Of a stretch of DNA of 6,507 bases, positions 1 to 5,612 are shown one piece after another; the stretch's first letter is position 1, and each line of letters begins with the position of its first letter. Source of the DNA: Deltaproteobacteria bacterium (lineage in GTDB: Bacteria; Desulfobacterota; Desulfobacteria; Desulfobacterales; ETH-SRB1); the NCBI GenBank assembly GCA_019314185.1, contig JAFCZU010000192.1, forward strand, positions 1 through 6,507, written 5' to 3'. The notes beneath the pieces were generated by a model, which did no database searches, had not been told where the DNA came from, and saw only the letters and a program-made list of their open reading frames with translations. The translations under genes were made by a program, and so were the position numbers.

Positions 1-108
1 GCCACTAAAACCAATCATATTGATTCTGCCCTGCCACATCTGTTGCCACAATATTTGACGCGTAATTTTGATTCATTTCTGCTTTTAATTTGCTCCCTTT
101 GATTTTCC
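1..108. other. Left-edge flank with no assignable gene
   Basis: No gene can be supported here. Two minus-strand frames are open. One ends at a TAG at 7-5 with the tail NQNYASNIVATDVAGQNQYDWF shortened to its last residues VAGQNQYDWF; this frame runs back through the palindromic element as far as a stop at 259-257. The other runs off the left edge reading MWQGRINMIGFSG from an ATG at 39-37, or MIGFSG from an ATG at 18-16. Neither has a convincing ribosome binding site, and both are too short to identify. One of them may be the edge of a real gene lying to the left of the window. Confidence 0.3.
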
Positions 109-114
109 TAACTT
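109..114. repeat. Left copy of 6-base direct repeat TAACTT (putative target-site duplication)
   Basis: TAACTT lies immediately outside the left end of the 143-base inverted-repeat element and recurs exactly, immediately outside its right end at 258-263. Duplicated target bases abutting both ends are the usual scar of transposase-mediated insertion. A C precedes both copies (108 and 257), so the duplication could be read as 7 bases, but the 6-base reading keeps the inverted-repeat ends flush. Confidence 0.6.
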
Positions 115-257
115 GTGTCCATCCACAAATGGTAGATTCTGGTTCCTGGCAAGGCTCGAGCGTTTTTGCAACCGCAGGCATAGTGCGCCTATTCCGAGGA
201 TTGCAAAAACGCGAGAACGCCGCCAGGGGCCGAAAGATGCCACTTGTGGATGGACAC
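115..257. mobile_element. MITE-like palindromic insertion element, 143 bases
   Basis: The ends are inverted repeats: GTGTCCATCCACAAATGG at 115-132 faces CCACTTGTGGATGGACAC at 240-257, matching at 17 of 18 positions. Symmetry continues inwards with no gaps over 57 bases per arm (115-171 against 257-201), with 43 positions complementary. Perfectly paired inner blocks are CCTGGC at 145-150 with 222-227, and CGTTTTTGCAA at 161-171 with 201-211. The 29-base centre (172-200) can itself fold weakly. A perfect TAACTT direct repeat flanks both ends. The interior looks richer in G+C than the AT-rich flanks, and there is no room for a transposase, so any movement would need an enzyme supplied in trans. 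As RNA the element would form a long imperfect hairpin; some mismatches become G-U wobbles on one strand or the other. A structured RNA or a REP-like palindrome is an alternative reading. I do not recognise the family. Confidence 0.65.
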
Positions 258-263
258 TAACTT
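258..263. repeat. Right copy of 6-base direct repeat TAACTT (putative target-site duplication)
   Basis: This is an exact copy of the hexamer at 109-114, immediately outside the right terminus of the inverted-repeat element. The match in sequence and the flush position at both ends support insertion of the element into a single TAACTT site. Confidence 0.6.
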
Positions 264-302
264 ATAGAACAAATTGACATAGAACCGTTATCCATGCTTT
301 AA

Positions 303-416
303 TATTGCAATTATAATCCAGATAATCTTGTTCATAAGAATGATACTGAAAAGACACAGAGCGATACTCCGCCGATTGGCATCATCTTGTGCCACGAAAA
401 AGGTTGTAATGAATAA
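303..416 (+). pseudogene. Possible relic of a YhcG/DUF1016-type nuclease C-terminus
   Basis: The frame between TAA codons at 300 and 414 reads 37 residues without a start codon. It contains DTPPIGIILCHEK. This resembles the segment of the DUF1016/YhcG PDDEXK-nuclease C-terminal domain in which an acidic and asparagine-rich loop is followed by a P-(S/P/T)-IG-(L/I)-(I/L)-LC strand. In intact members this strand is followed by further sequence, whereas here a TAA follows soon after. There is no upstream nuclease domain: 40 bases to the left lies the inverted-repeat element. What I see is the motif and the stops; the family name is recalled similarity and the relic status is inference. It could also be a chance open frame. 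Confidence 0.33.
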
Positions 417-524
417 AAAAGAGACAAAGGGATAGCGCCATACGCTGAAGAAGATTACAATTCTTATGATTTACTTGAAAGCTCGGCCAGGATTAGTGAG
501 TCTCAAGCATTAGAGGCGCAAAAA

Positions 525-722
525 GTGTGGCTTAAAATGCTTGATTCATATAGCTACGATTATCCTGATGATGCCATCCAACAGATACTCAAGAATCTGA
601 TCGTGTTGGGGCCAGAAGGGGAGAGGAAGGCTAAGGAGATAGTCGATGCTTATTTAAGACATGGAATTGAGAGGCCAAAGACCTGGCTGGGAGAAATAGA
701 AGACTCTATTAGAAATAGCTAA
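525..722 (+). CDS. Small hypothetical helical protein, 65 aa; possibly the 3' part of a broken gene
   Basis: The chosen start is the GTG at 525, because GAGG at 513-516 sits 8 bases before it. The frame is open further back, to a stop at 414, giving about 36 more sensible residues (APYAEEDYNSYDLLESS and onwards) but no ATG. The coding sequence may therefore once have begun further upstream and lost its start. The protein is acidic and predicted mostly alpha-helical, with a segment LGPEGERKAKEIVDAYLRHG around residues 28-47. It shows no signal peptide, membrane segment or cysteine motif. The same frame continues past its TAA at 720 into another open stretch to 851. I do not recognise the family and assign no function. 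It may be a live small gene or a remnant. Confidence 0.35.
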   Translation: MWLKMLDSYSYDYPDDAIQQILKNLIVLGPEGERKAKEIVDAYLRHGIERPKTWLGEIEDSIRNS

Positions 723-851
723 TCCTTGAATAAATGGAAGAAAATGCCTCCAGAGCTGATGACAAAACTCTTTCCGGGCCTGGCTGAAAAATTTGATGGG
801 GCTAAACTGGACAGGGCTAAGATTGTTATTTACGATAGCATTAAGCTTTGA
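723..851 (+). pseudogene. In-frame continuation after the TAA at 720, unassigned fragment
   Basis: The reading frame of the preceding small ORF stays open for 42 more codons to a TGA at 849-851, with coding-like composition (KMPPELMTKLFPGLAEKF, then DRAKIVIYDSIKL). An ATG at 744 exists, but the only purine-rich tract (GGAAG, 736-740) is 3 bases away, which is too close for a good ribosome binding site. It is best read as the distal part of a gene interrupted by a nonsense codon, or as chance. It is followed after 31 bases by the convergent yjbQ stop codon. No family is recognised. Confidence 0.25.
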
Positions 852-882
852 GCAATGTAGAATCATGGCAGGGCGGGAACTT

Positions 883-1299
883 TTATTCTCCAATTATCTT
901 TACAAGGGCCCTTTTGCGTCTTCTGCCGTCAAACTCTCCATAAAATATTTGTTCCCAGGTTCCAAAGTCGAGTTCACCGTCGGTAACCGCAACAACAACT
1001 TCACGTCCCATTATCTGCCTTTTCATGTGAGCGTCAGCGTTGTCTTCGCCAACATTATGTCTGTACATGGAGACAGGCTCATGGGGAGCAAGTTTTTCAA
1101 GCCAGACATCATAATCGTGATGAAGACCGGATTCATCGTCATTTATAAAAACCGAAGCTGTAATGTGCATAGCGTTAATCAGAACCAGACCTTCTTTTAT
1201 CCCGCTTTCTTTAAGACACTCTCTGACCTGTGGTGTTATATTTATAAATGCTCTTCTTGCGGGAACTTCGAACCACAGTTCTTTGCGAAAACTTTTCAT
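883..1299 (-). CDS. yjbQ: YjbQ / UPF0047 family protein
   Basis: This 138-residue protein is the full family length and carries the whole UPF0047 signature. [10 protein letters not shown] is at residues 45-54, followed by [12 protein letters not shown]. The conserved block [18 protein letters not shown] is at 81-98, with His81, Glu85, Asn87 and His91 as likely metal or active-site residues. [20 protein letters not shown] is at 106-125, followed by the basic GRRRKR. The family is a small cytosolic beta-rich fold, usually trimeric. The E. coli member has been reported to have weak thiamine-phosphate-synthase activity, but the true role is unsettled. The ATG at 1299 is supported by a GGAGA ribosome binding site 8 bases away. 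The gene stands alone: 199 bases separate it from the kinase gene upstream on the same strand. The family assignment is firm and the biochemical function is not. Confidence 0.93.
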   Translation of the reverse strand: MKSFRKELWFEVPARRAFINITPQVRECLKESGIKEGLVLINAMHITASVFINDDESGLHHDYDVWLEKLAPHEPVSMYRHNVGEDNADAHMKRQIMGREVVVAVTDGELDFGTWEQIFYGEFDGRRRKRALVKIIGE

Positions 1300-1307
1300 A
1301 TAATTAT

Positions 1308-1312
1308 TCTCC
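1308..1312 (-). promoter_or_regulatory. Ribosome binding site of yjbQ
   Basis: On the minus strand GGAGA lies 8 bases before the ATG at 1299-1297, an ideal Shine-Dalgarno position. It fixes the start codon of this gene. Confidence 0.75.
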
Positions 1313-1444
1313 GAAAAAGTAATTTGAAATGAAATGTTGTTTTTATAAGAATTTTTTCCCTGTTCAGAGATCTATATTGAATCGCCTCGGGAATATGATC
1401 TGTCAGGATCCGGAGCTATCCCAGTTAAATAAAAACAAAATCGG

Positions 1445-1472
1445 ATTATAGCGGAGCAGGGTGCTTTATCAG
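1445..1472 (-). promoter_or_regulatory. Candidate sigma-70 promoter for yjbQ
   Basis: On the minus strand a perfect -10 hexamer TATAAT (1450-1445) is preceded, after a 16-base spacer, by CTGATA (1472-1467), which matches four of six bases of the -35 consensus TTGACA. There is no extended -10 TG. Transcription would start near 1438 and give a leader of about 140 bases before yjbQ. The elements are visible; their use is inferred. A promoter nearer the gene cannot be excluded. Confidence 0.4.
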
Positions 1473-1498
1473 AGATGTAATAAAAATCATACTTTCAA

Positions 1499-2572
1499 TT
1501 ATAACCCTTGATTAATCAGCAACCCATCAGAATCTATTTTAACATCGAGCAAACAGGCCTCTTTTCTCCTTGAAAGCAGCTCTTCCCAAACAGGCTTTAA
1601 CCTGTCAATATCGCCGATTTCACCTATCCCCCATATACAACCTCCTCCGCCCGCGCCTGTAAATCTGGCGCCGCAGTTGAATTCTTGGGCTGACCCAACA
1701 AGTTTTACGCCCATATCATCAAGCACATCAGGTGTCATCTTTCTCCTGACATCCATTTCAGCGTTCATGGCCGCAGAAGCATCTCTAAAGTTTTTTTCAG
1801 CCAGAGCATCAATAAACTTTTGAGTACAAACAACTATTTCAGCCCAGAGGTCGTAAGATTTTCCTGAAAGAAACTGTTTAATCCACTTGCTGTTTATATT
1901 TTTCGATTCATGGGGAATACCGCAATATGCTAAAGCAATATGCTGCTCCAGATCTTTATGGAATTCTTTTCTTACAACTACTTTTTTTTTGAATAAAGGC
2001 CCCTCAATATCCGACCGCCAGTACCACGCATTAACCCCCCCATGAGCGGCCGCAAGCTGATCCTGCAACCCGCATGGAACCCCTGCCACACTACCTTCAA
2101 GAACATACGCCAGAATCGCGGCCTTTCTCCTGGAAAAATTTAAAGTCTCCGCATGTTTAACAAGCCCTGGCGCAACACTGAGAAATGCTCCGACAAGAGC
2201 TACCGCTGCCGCAGACGAGCCGCCTAAAGCGCTGCGCGGGGGAGATAATGAATCAATATCAATATGAACCCCTTCTGCCCCGAAATAGGCGGCAATGGCA
2301 AACATCAATCCAAGAGGATGATCAAATGGGGCTTTATTCAATGGATATTCAGCGCTTCCAAACCCCTTTGAAGAAACTTTTACCATGCCTTTATGGTATG
2401 AGGAAAGCCGTACCCGCGTCTTTAAATCAACCGCTATATTAAATGTGCATGGGGAAAGATACCTGAGCGGATAATAAAAAGTGCTGATATCCAACGTACC
2501 TCCCATGTCGATCCTGCATGGAGCCGATGCCTCGACATGCCGTCTTTTAAGAATATTTCTTATGCTCTGCAT
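1499..2572 (-). CDS. GHMP-superfamily sugar kinase (HddA/galactokinase-like)
   Basis: This 357-residue cytosolic kinase of the galactokinase-homoserine-mevalonate-phosphomevalonate superfamily should transfer the gamma-phosphate of ATP to a small-molecule hydroxyl or phosphate. It shows an N-terminal substrate strand APCRIDMGGTLD (17-28), the ATP-binding motif PPRSALGGSSAAAVALV (111-127), and GVPCGLQDQLAAAHGG (164-179), where Asp171 is the likely catalytic base. The GHMP C-terminal glycine-rich loop GARFTGAGGGGCIWGIG is at 301-317. The GLQDQ...GG stretch most resembles D-glycero-D-manno-heptose-7-phosphate kinases (HddA) and related galactokinase-like proteins, so a sugar or sugar-phosphate substrate is likely, but the substrate cannot be fixed from sequence alone. 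The usual HddA partners (heptose isomerase, phosphatase, nucleotidyltransferase) are not in the window. It is the last gene of the run, 12 bases after recO, and its ribosome binding site overlaps the recO stop. Confidence 0.88.
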   Translation of the reverse strand: MQSIRNILKRRHVEASAPCRIDMGGTLDISTFYYPLRYLSPCTFNIAVDLKTRVRLSSYHKGMVKVSSKGFGSAEYPLNKAPFDHPLGLMFAIAAYFGAEGVHIDIDSLSPPRSALGGSSAAAVALVGAFLSVAPGLVKHAETLNFSRRKAAILAYVLEGSVAGVPCGLQDQLAAAHGGVNAWYWRSDIEGPLFKKKVVVRKEFHKDLEQHIALAYCGIPHESKNINSKWIKQFLSGKSYDLWAEIVVCTQKFIDALAEKNFRDASAAMNAEMDVRRKMTPDVLDDMGVKLVGSAQEFNCGARFTGAGGGGCIWGIGEIGDIDRLKPVWEELLSRRKEACLLDVKIDSDGLLINQGL

Positions 2573-2581
2573 AGCGCTTAA

Positions 2582-2586
2582 TCCTT
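2582..2586 (-). promoter_or_regulatory. Ribosome binding site of the GHMP kinase, overlapping the recO stop
   Basis: AAGGA on the minus strand lies 9 bases before the kinase ATG at 2572-2570 and shares two bases with the recO TAA at 2587-2585. Ribosomes finishing recO would therefore stand on the kinase initiation region, which favours coupled translation. Confidence 0.55.
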
Positions 2587-3361
2587 ACCCCTTCCTTATC
2601 TGCCGCAGAAATTTCAGGCTCTTTGGCTCCTTTCCAAGATGATAAGGCACAAATGCCTCTAAGAACTCCAGACAATTCTTTAACGCTTCAGGTGAAAATC
2701 TAATCCTTCCCGCCTTGTTTAGATCTCCGGCTCCAACCCACAAGAGCTGTTTAATCGTGCCTTTTGAAAGGGTTATCTGTCTTAACGAACCGGACTCGCA
2801 TTTTTCGCATACAAGCCCGCCTTTTGTAATATCAAAGACGATTCTGTTTCCTTTCATCTTTTCCATTTCAACTTTACATATACTGCAATTGCGCAAATTC
2901 GGATAAAACCCGGACATTGAAATTAATTTCATCTGGAAGAGTATGCTTAAAACATCTTCAGGCATACGACCAAGATCGAGTTCATATAAAACATATTGAA
3001 ACAGGTGATAAAGTTTAATGTTTTTTACGTGGTTTTCCATCCACTCGTTAATCAATTCAGCCCAGTAGCTCGCATAGGCTGTCTTTGTAATATTTTCTCT
3101 TATCCTGTAAAAAGGCTGCCTTAATGAAGCTTCCTGCAAAATAGAAAGTCCTTTGCCGCGACCAGCGCCAACCACTATATCCAGCGCATAAAAAAGTTCA
3201 AGAATACCTGAAAATCGTTTTATGCTTTTCCTCGCTGATTTGGCTATTACCGAAACCTTTCCGCTATTTAATGTAAAAAAAGTAATGATAAAATCATAGT
3301 CACCGAAATCGATGCGGCGAAGCATAATAGCAGGAGTGGAAAAACTTAACGTAGATTTCAT
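2585..3361 (-). CDS. recO: DNA repair protein RecO
   Basis: RecO mediates RecF-pathway recombination. It binds single-stranded DNA and SSB and, with RecR, loads RecA at gaps; it also anneals strands. The 258-residue length is typical. The N-terminal OB fold is visible at about residues 5-80 (FSTPAIMLRRIDFGDYD, then LNSGKVSVIAKSARKS). A helical domain follows, with the family-typical YWAELINEW at 99-107. The zinc-binding cysteines Cys159-x2-Cys162 and Cys185-x2-Cys188 are complete. The C-terminal helices end in YHLGKEPKSLKFLRQIRKG. The ATG overlaps the mgtE TGA in an ATGA, and no Shine-Dalgarno sequence precedes it; instead the messenger there reads CCCUCCUU. Initiation therefore probably depends on translational coupling to mgtE. 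Confidence 0.95.
   Translation of the reverse strand: MKSTLSFSTPAIMLRRIDFGDYDFIITFFTLNSGKVSVIAKSARKSIKRFSGILELFYALDIVVGAGRGKGLSILQEASLRQPFYRIRENITKTAYASYWAELINEWMENHVKNIKLYHLFQYVLYELDLGRMPEDVLSILFQMKLISMSGFYPNLRNCSICKVEMEKMKGNRIVFDITKGGLVCEKCESGSLRQITLSKGTIKQLLWVGAGDLNKAGRIRFSPEALKNCLEFLEAFVPYHLGKEPKSLKFLRQIRKG
3358..3361 (-). other. ATGA stop/start overlap of mgtE and recO
   Basis: On the minus strand the mgtE TGA (3360-3358) and the recO ATG (3361-3359) share bases in the tetranucleotide ATGA. The absence of a purine-rich ribosome binding site upstream makes termination-reinitiation coupling the simplest way for recO to be translated. Confidence 0.85.
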
Positions 3362-4722
3362 ATACCAAGGAGGGTTACAGCGATATTAAAATACAAAAAT
3401 ACGCTGACGATATCTATAGCTGTTGTTACAAAAGGACCTGTCGCAACAGCAGGATCCATATTTAACCTGGCAAACAACATAGGCATAAGAGAACCTGAAA
3501 GAGCGGCCAGAGACATTGAACAAACCACAGCAAGCGCTACCGATATAGCAAGCGCCACTCTGCCATATTGAAGCTGAGCGACAATTGCAATGAAAAACCC
3601 ATAAACTATACCTAACATGCAACCGATGCTAAGCTCCTTGAAAACAACAGGCCATAGATCTCTTATGTCGAGACGACCTGTTGCAAGACCACGCACCACA
3701 ATAGTAGAAGACTGAATGCCGATATTGCCGCTCATCCCCATAATAACAGGTATAAATGCCGCAACATAGGCTACCTTACTTAAGCTCTCTTGAAAAGAGC
3801 TGATAATAAAAGATGCAATTATTCCACCAATACAACAAGCAAAGAGCCAGGGCAGGCGAATTCTTATACTTTTCAAAACAGACTTTGTTTCAACAAACTC
3901 CTGACCGGCTCCTGCCATTCTCAATATATCTTCTGTTGCCTCTTCTCTGATAATATCAATAACATCATCAACAGTAACAATACCTACCAACTTGTTTGTC
4001 TCGTCCACAACCGGCACAGCCAGAATATCGTAGTGAGCAACAATTTTTGCCACCTCTTCCTGATCCATATCGGTTTGCACTGCAAATAGATCCGTTGTCA
4101 TGAAATCTTTAAGCGGAGTATCAGGCGGAACTACTACGAGCTGTCTCAAAGAACATACGCCTGTCAACTTGCCGTATTCATCCACAACATAAAGATAAAA
4201 AGGCATCTCCACATCCATATGCTCTTTCTGCAGCGACTTGATTGCATCAGCAGCGGTTGCATCCTCTCTCAAAGCGATAAAATCAGGAACCATAATACCG
4301 CCCGCTGTATCATCATCGTAACGAAGTAGATCTTCAACCTCTTCAGACTCTTCCTTTTTCATTCTTTCAAGGATATCGTCGGATTTTTCCTCCGGCAAAC
4401 GTCCAATCAGGTCTGCGACATCATCAGAAGGCATATACTCTAAGATTTCAACGACCTCATCCAGTTCCAGACCTTTAACGAAATCTGAAAAAGTATCTTC
4501 ATCAAGCTCGCTGAAAAGAGCTGCTTTTTGTTCTGCATTCTCTATCAAATCAAATAATTTATGCTGATTTGCATGCGACAGAGAATGAAACACCACAGCG
4601 AGATCCGCTGCATGTGTTTTATTTACAATCTTGACGAGATGGCTTGCAGCTTCACGTCTCATCAATCTTTTTATGCTGTCAACAAGTATTTTATTACGAT
4701 CGCTTTGCATATAACTTATCAT
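3358..4722 (-). CDS. mgtE: Magnesium transporter MgtE
   Basis: MgtE is a homodimeric inner-membrane Mg2+ channel whose cytosolic domains sense intracellular Mg2+ and close the pore. At 454 residues it is full length. The order is: superhelical MgtE N-domain at about 30-135, rich in acidic residues (MPSDDVADLIGRLPEEKSDD at 97-116); two CBS domains at about 140-200 and 205-262; a connecting helix; then five membrane helices at about 288-454. Signature residues of the pore region are visible: PVIMGMSGNIGIQSS (325-339) and MDPAVATGPFVTTAID (422-437). Asp437 is a candidate for the conserved ion-site aspartate known in Thermus MgtE. Two ATGs compete, 4722 and 4710 (Met5). The AGGG just before the first is too close to serve it and 12 bases from the second, so Met5 may be the real start. 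It lies in the middle of the run, 34 bases after rodZ. Confidence 0.96.
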   Translation of the reverse strand: MISYMQSDRNKILVDSIKRLMRREAASHLVKIVNKTHAADLAVVFHSLSHANQHKLFDLIENAEQKAALFSELDEDTFSDFVKGLELDEVVEILEYMPSDDVADLIGRLPEEKSDDILERMKKEESEEVEDLLRYDDDTAGGIMVPDFIALREDATAADAIKSLQKEHMDVEMPFYLYVVDEYGKLTGVCSLRQLVVVPPDTPLKDFMTTDLFAVQTDMDQEEVAKIVAHYDILAVPVVDETNKLVGIVTVDDVIDIIREEATEDILRMAGAGQEFVETKSVLKSIRIRLPWLFACCIGGIIASFIISSFQESLSKVAYVAAFIPVIMGMSGNIGIQSSTIVVRGLATGRLDIRDLWPVVFKELSIGCMLGIVYGFFIAIVAQLQYGRVALAISVALAVVCSMSLAALSGSLMPMLFARLNMDPAVATGPFVTTAIDIVSVFLYFNIAVTLLGI

Positions 4723-4730
4723 CCCTGCCA

Positions 4731-4744
4731 GGATTATTTAATCC
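4731..4744. repeat. Short inverted repeat between rodZ and mgtE
   Basis: GGATTA and TAATCC flank a 2-base centre, giving a 6-base dyad in the 34-base gap just upstream of mgtE. It is AT-rich and too weak as RNA to be a terminator; it could be an operator or nothing at all. It directly abuts AATCCCTCAATCCCC, which resembles the octamer repeat found downstream of the ppiC/surA gene. Confidence 0.3.
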
Positions 4745-4756
4745 CTCAATCCCCTA

Positions 4757-5509
4757 CTATGGGAGTTCGATATTAACGACCTGTCCTCTTTTACCGGGAA
4801 CTTCAACAGGATTATCATTTAATGTCAATTTTACACCAGCTGCATTTCCTATAAGAAGATTAAAACCGTAAGATGCTTCAAGCTTCAGGCTGTTCCCCGG
4901 CTGCAGACTGTATTCCATCGAATCCCGACTATCAATAATTACTTTAAGCCATGTCTCTTCAACTGCAAGAACCCTCAGCAATATTTTCTCCGAAACAACT
5001 ACAGATTCAACACATGTCGAATCATGCACGACATCAGGTGGAGATTTTATGACTGCCTCGTGATTTGTTTTAACAACAACATCCTCAATCTGCTGCTGAT
5101 TCGCTTTAAAGTCAGTCCGTGGCCGGCCATGAATAGCAGACATCATAAATACAGACACTGCAATGATACATACCAGCATCCCAAGAAACATAAACAAATG
5201 TGCCCAGGATTTAGTGCTTAATCTGACAAAATCAGCTTCAGACCTGGCAATTTTCCTGGAAACATGGAGACTGGAAACATAACGCCGAACAGCCTCTTCT
5301 TCATCAGCATCAATAGCTTTTGCATAGGCACGTAAAAAGCCCCTCATGAAAACTTCAGCAGGCAATTTATCATGCTCCTCCTTCTCAATAAGAAGGAGGT
5401 TGTCCATCCTGATCCTGGTCTCCCTTGAAACTTCTTCAAGGGTAATCCCTTTTTCAATTCTTTTTGCCTTGAGGTAACGTCCAAAAGAAAGAAAGCTTGT
5501 GTCAATCAT
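4757..5509 (-). CDS. rodZ: RodZ-like helix-turn-helix membrane protein
   Basis: RodZ links the MreB cytoskeleton to the elongasome and helps keep rod shape. Its cytosolic helix-turn-helix domain binds MreB and its periplasmic beta domain faces the wall machinery. This 250-residue protein has the expected order. An N-terminal Xre/HTH_25 domain is at 8-75 (FGRYLKAKRIEKGITLEEVS, RIRMDNLLLIEKEE, then the diagnostic LPAEVFMRGFLRAYAKAI). A basic-acidic linker follows, then a single membrane segment at about 103-125. A low-complexity periplasmic linker leads to a C-terminal DUF4115-type beta domain at about 174-250 (LRVLAVEETWLKVIIDSRD, then the glycine-containing turn QPGNSL). It is shorter than E. 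coli RodZ (337 aa) because the linker is short. The ATG at 5509 leaves the HTH domain intact but has no clear Shine-Dalgarno sequence. Other membrane-anchored HTH regulators with DUF4115 cannot be fully excluded, and mreB is not in view. Confidence 0.85.
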   Translation of the reverse strand: MIDTSFLSFGRYLKAKRIEKGITLEEVSRETRIRMDNLLLIEKEEHDKLPAEVFMRGFLRAYAKAIDADEEEAVRRYVSSLHVSRKIARSEADFVRLSTKSWAHLFMFLGMLVCIIAVSVFMMSAIHGRPRTDFKANQQQIEDVVVKTNHEAVIKSPPDVVHDSTCVESVVVSEKILLRVLAVEETWLKVIIDSRDSMEYSLQPGNSLKLEASYGFNLLIGNAAGVKLTLNDNPVEVPGKRGQVVNIELP

Positions 5510-5612
5510 TACATTTTACCAATATTAAAGGTTAAATCCATTGTTTAAAGAATCAATCTCTTTCACTCGGCCCCAACTCCTTGTCCACCTGAATCCCTGA
5601 ATCCCTGAATCC
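5510..5612 (-). other. 103-base gap between the ppiC/surA gene and rodZ
   Basis: The gap contains the octamer repeat at its distal end and a purine-rich AAGGAG on the minus strand at about 5582-5577, too far (about 67 bases) from the rodZ start to serve it. No convincing terminator or promoter was found, so read-through from the isomerase gene into rodZ is possible but not shown. Confidence 0.3.

Larger units (their letters stand above)
1300..1498 (-). other. 199-base intergenic leader region of yjbQ
   Basis: This region lies between the kinase stop and the yjbQ start and contains no ORF of note. It holds the yjbQ ribosome binding site, a candidate promoter at 1445-1472 and about 140 bases of predicted transcribed leader. 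In the leader, a short inverted repeat GGAT/ATCC lies around 1399-1414. I see no strong GC-rich hairpin followed by a U tract, so no clear terminator for the kinase operon, and no thiamine-pyrophosphate riboswitch signature despite the reported thiamine link of YjbQ. Confidence 0.4.

Noticed and set aside
115..257. CRISPR repeat or intrinsic terminator as explanation of the inverted repeat
   Set aside because: There is a single unit with no spacer array, the stem is far longer than a terminator, no U tract follows, and direct repeats flank it.
654..893. 79-codon minus-strand ORF overlapping the yjbQ end
   Set aside because: It lies opposite the plus-strand fragments and overlaps the yjbQ stop; its composition is not protein-like and no motif is seen.
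793..1332. 179-codon plus-strand ORF opposite yjbQ
   Set aside because: It is the complement of the clearly conserved YjbQ gene, has no recognisable protein motif and no supporting ribosome binding site.
1300..1440. TPP riboswitch upstream of yjbQ
   Set aside because: The conserved CUGAGA and downstream THI-box core elements are absent in the leader.
1399..1480. Rho-independent terminator after the GHMP kinase
   Set aside because: Only 4-base stems (GGAT/ATCC; AGCA/TGCT) are present, none followed by a proper U tract.
2185..2442. 85-codon plus-strand ORF inside the kinase gene
   Set aside because: It is antisense to the conserved GHMP ATP-binding region and has no independent evidence.
3386..3622. 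78-codon minus-strand ORF inside mgtE in another frame
   Set aside because: It overlaps the conserved membrane domain of MgtE and is simply an out-of-frame reading of it.
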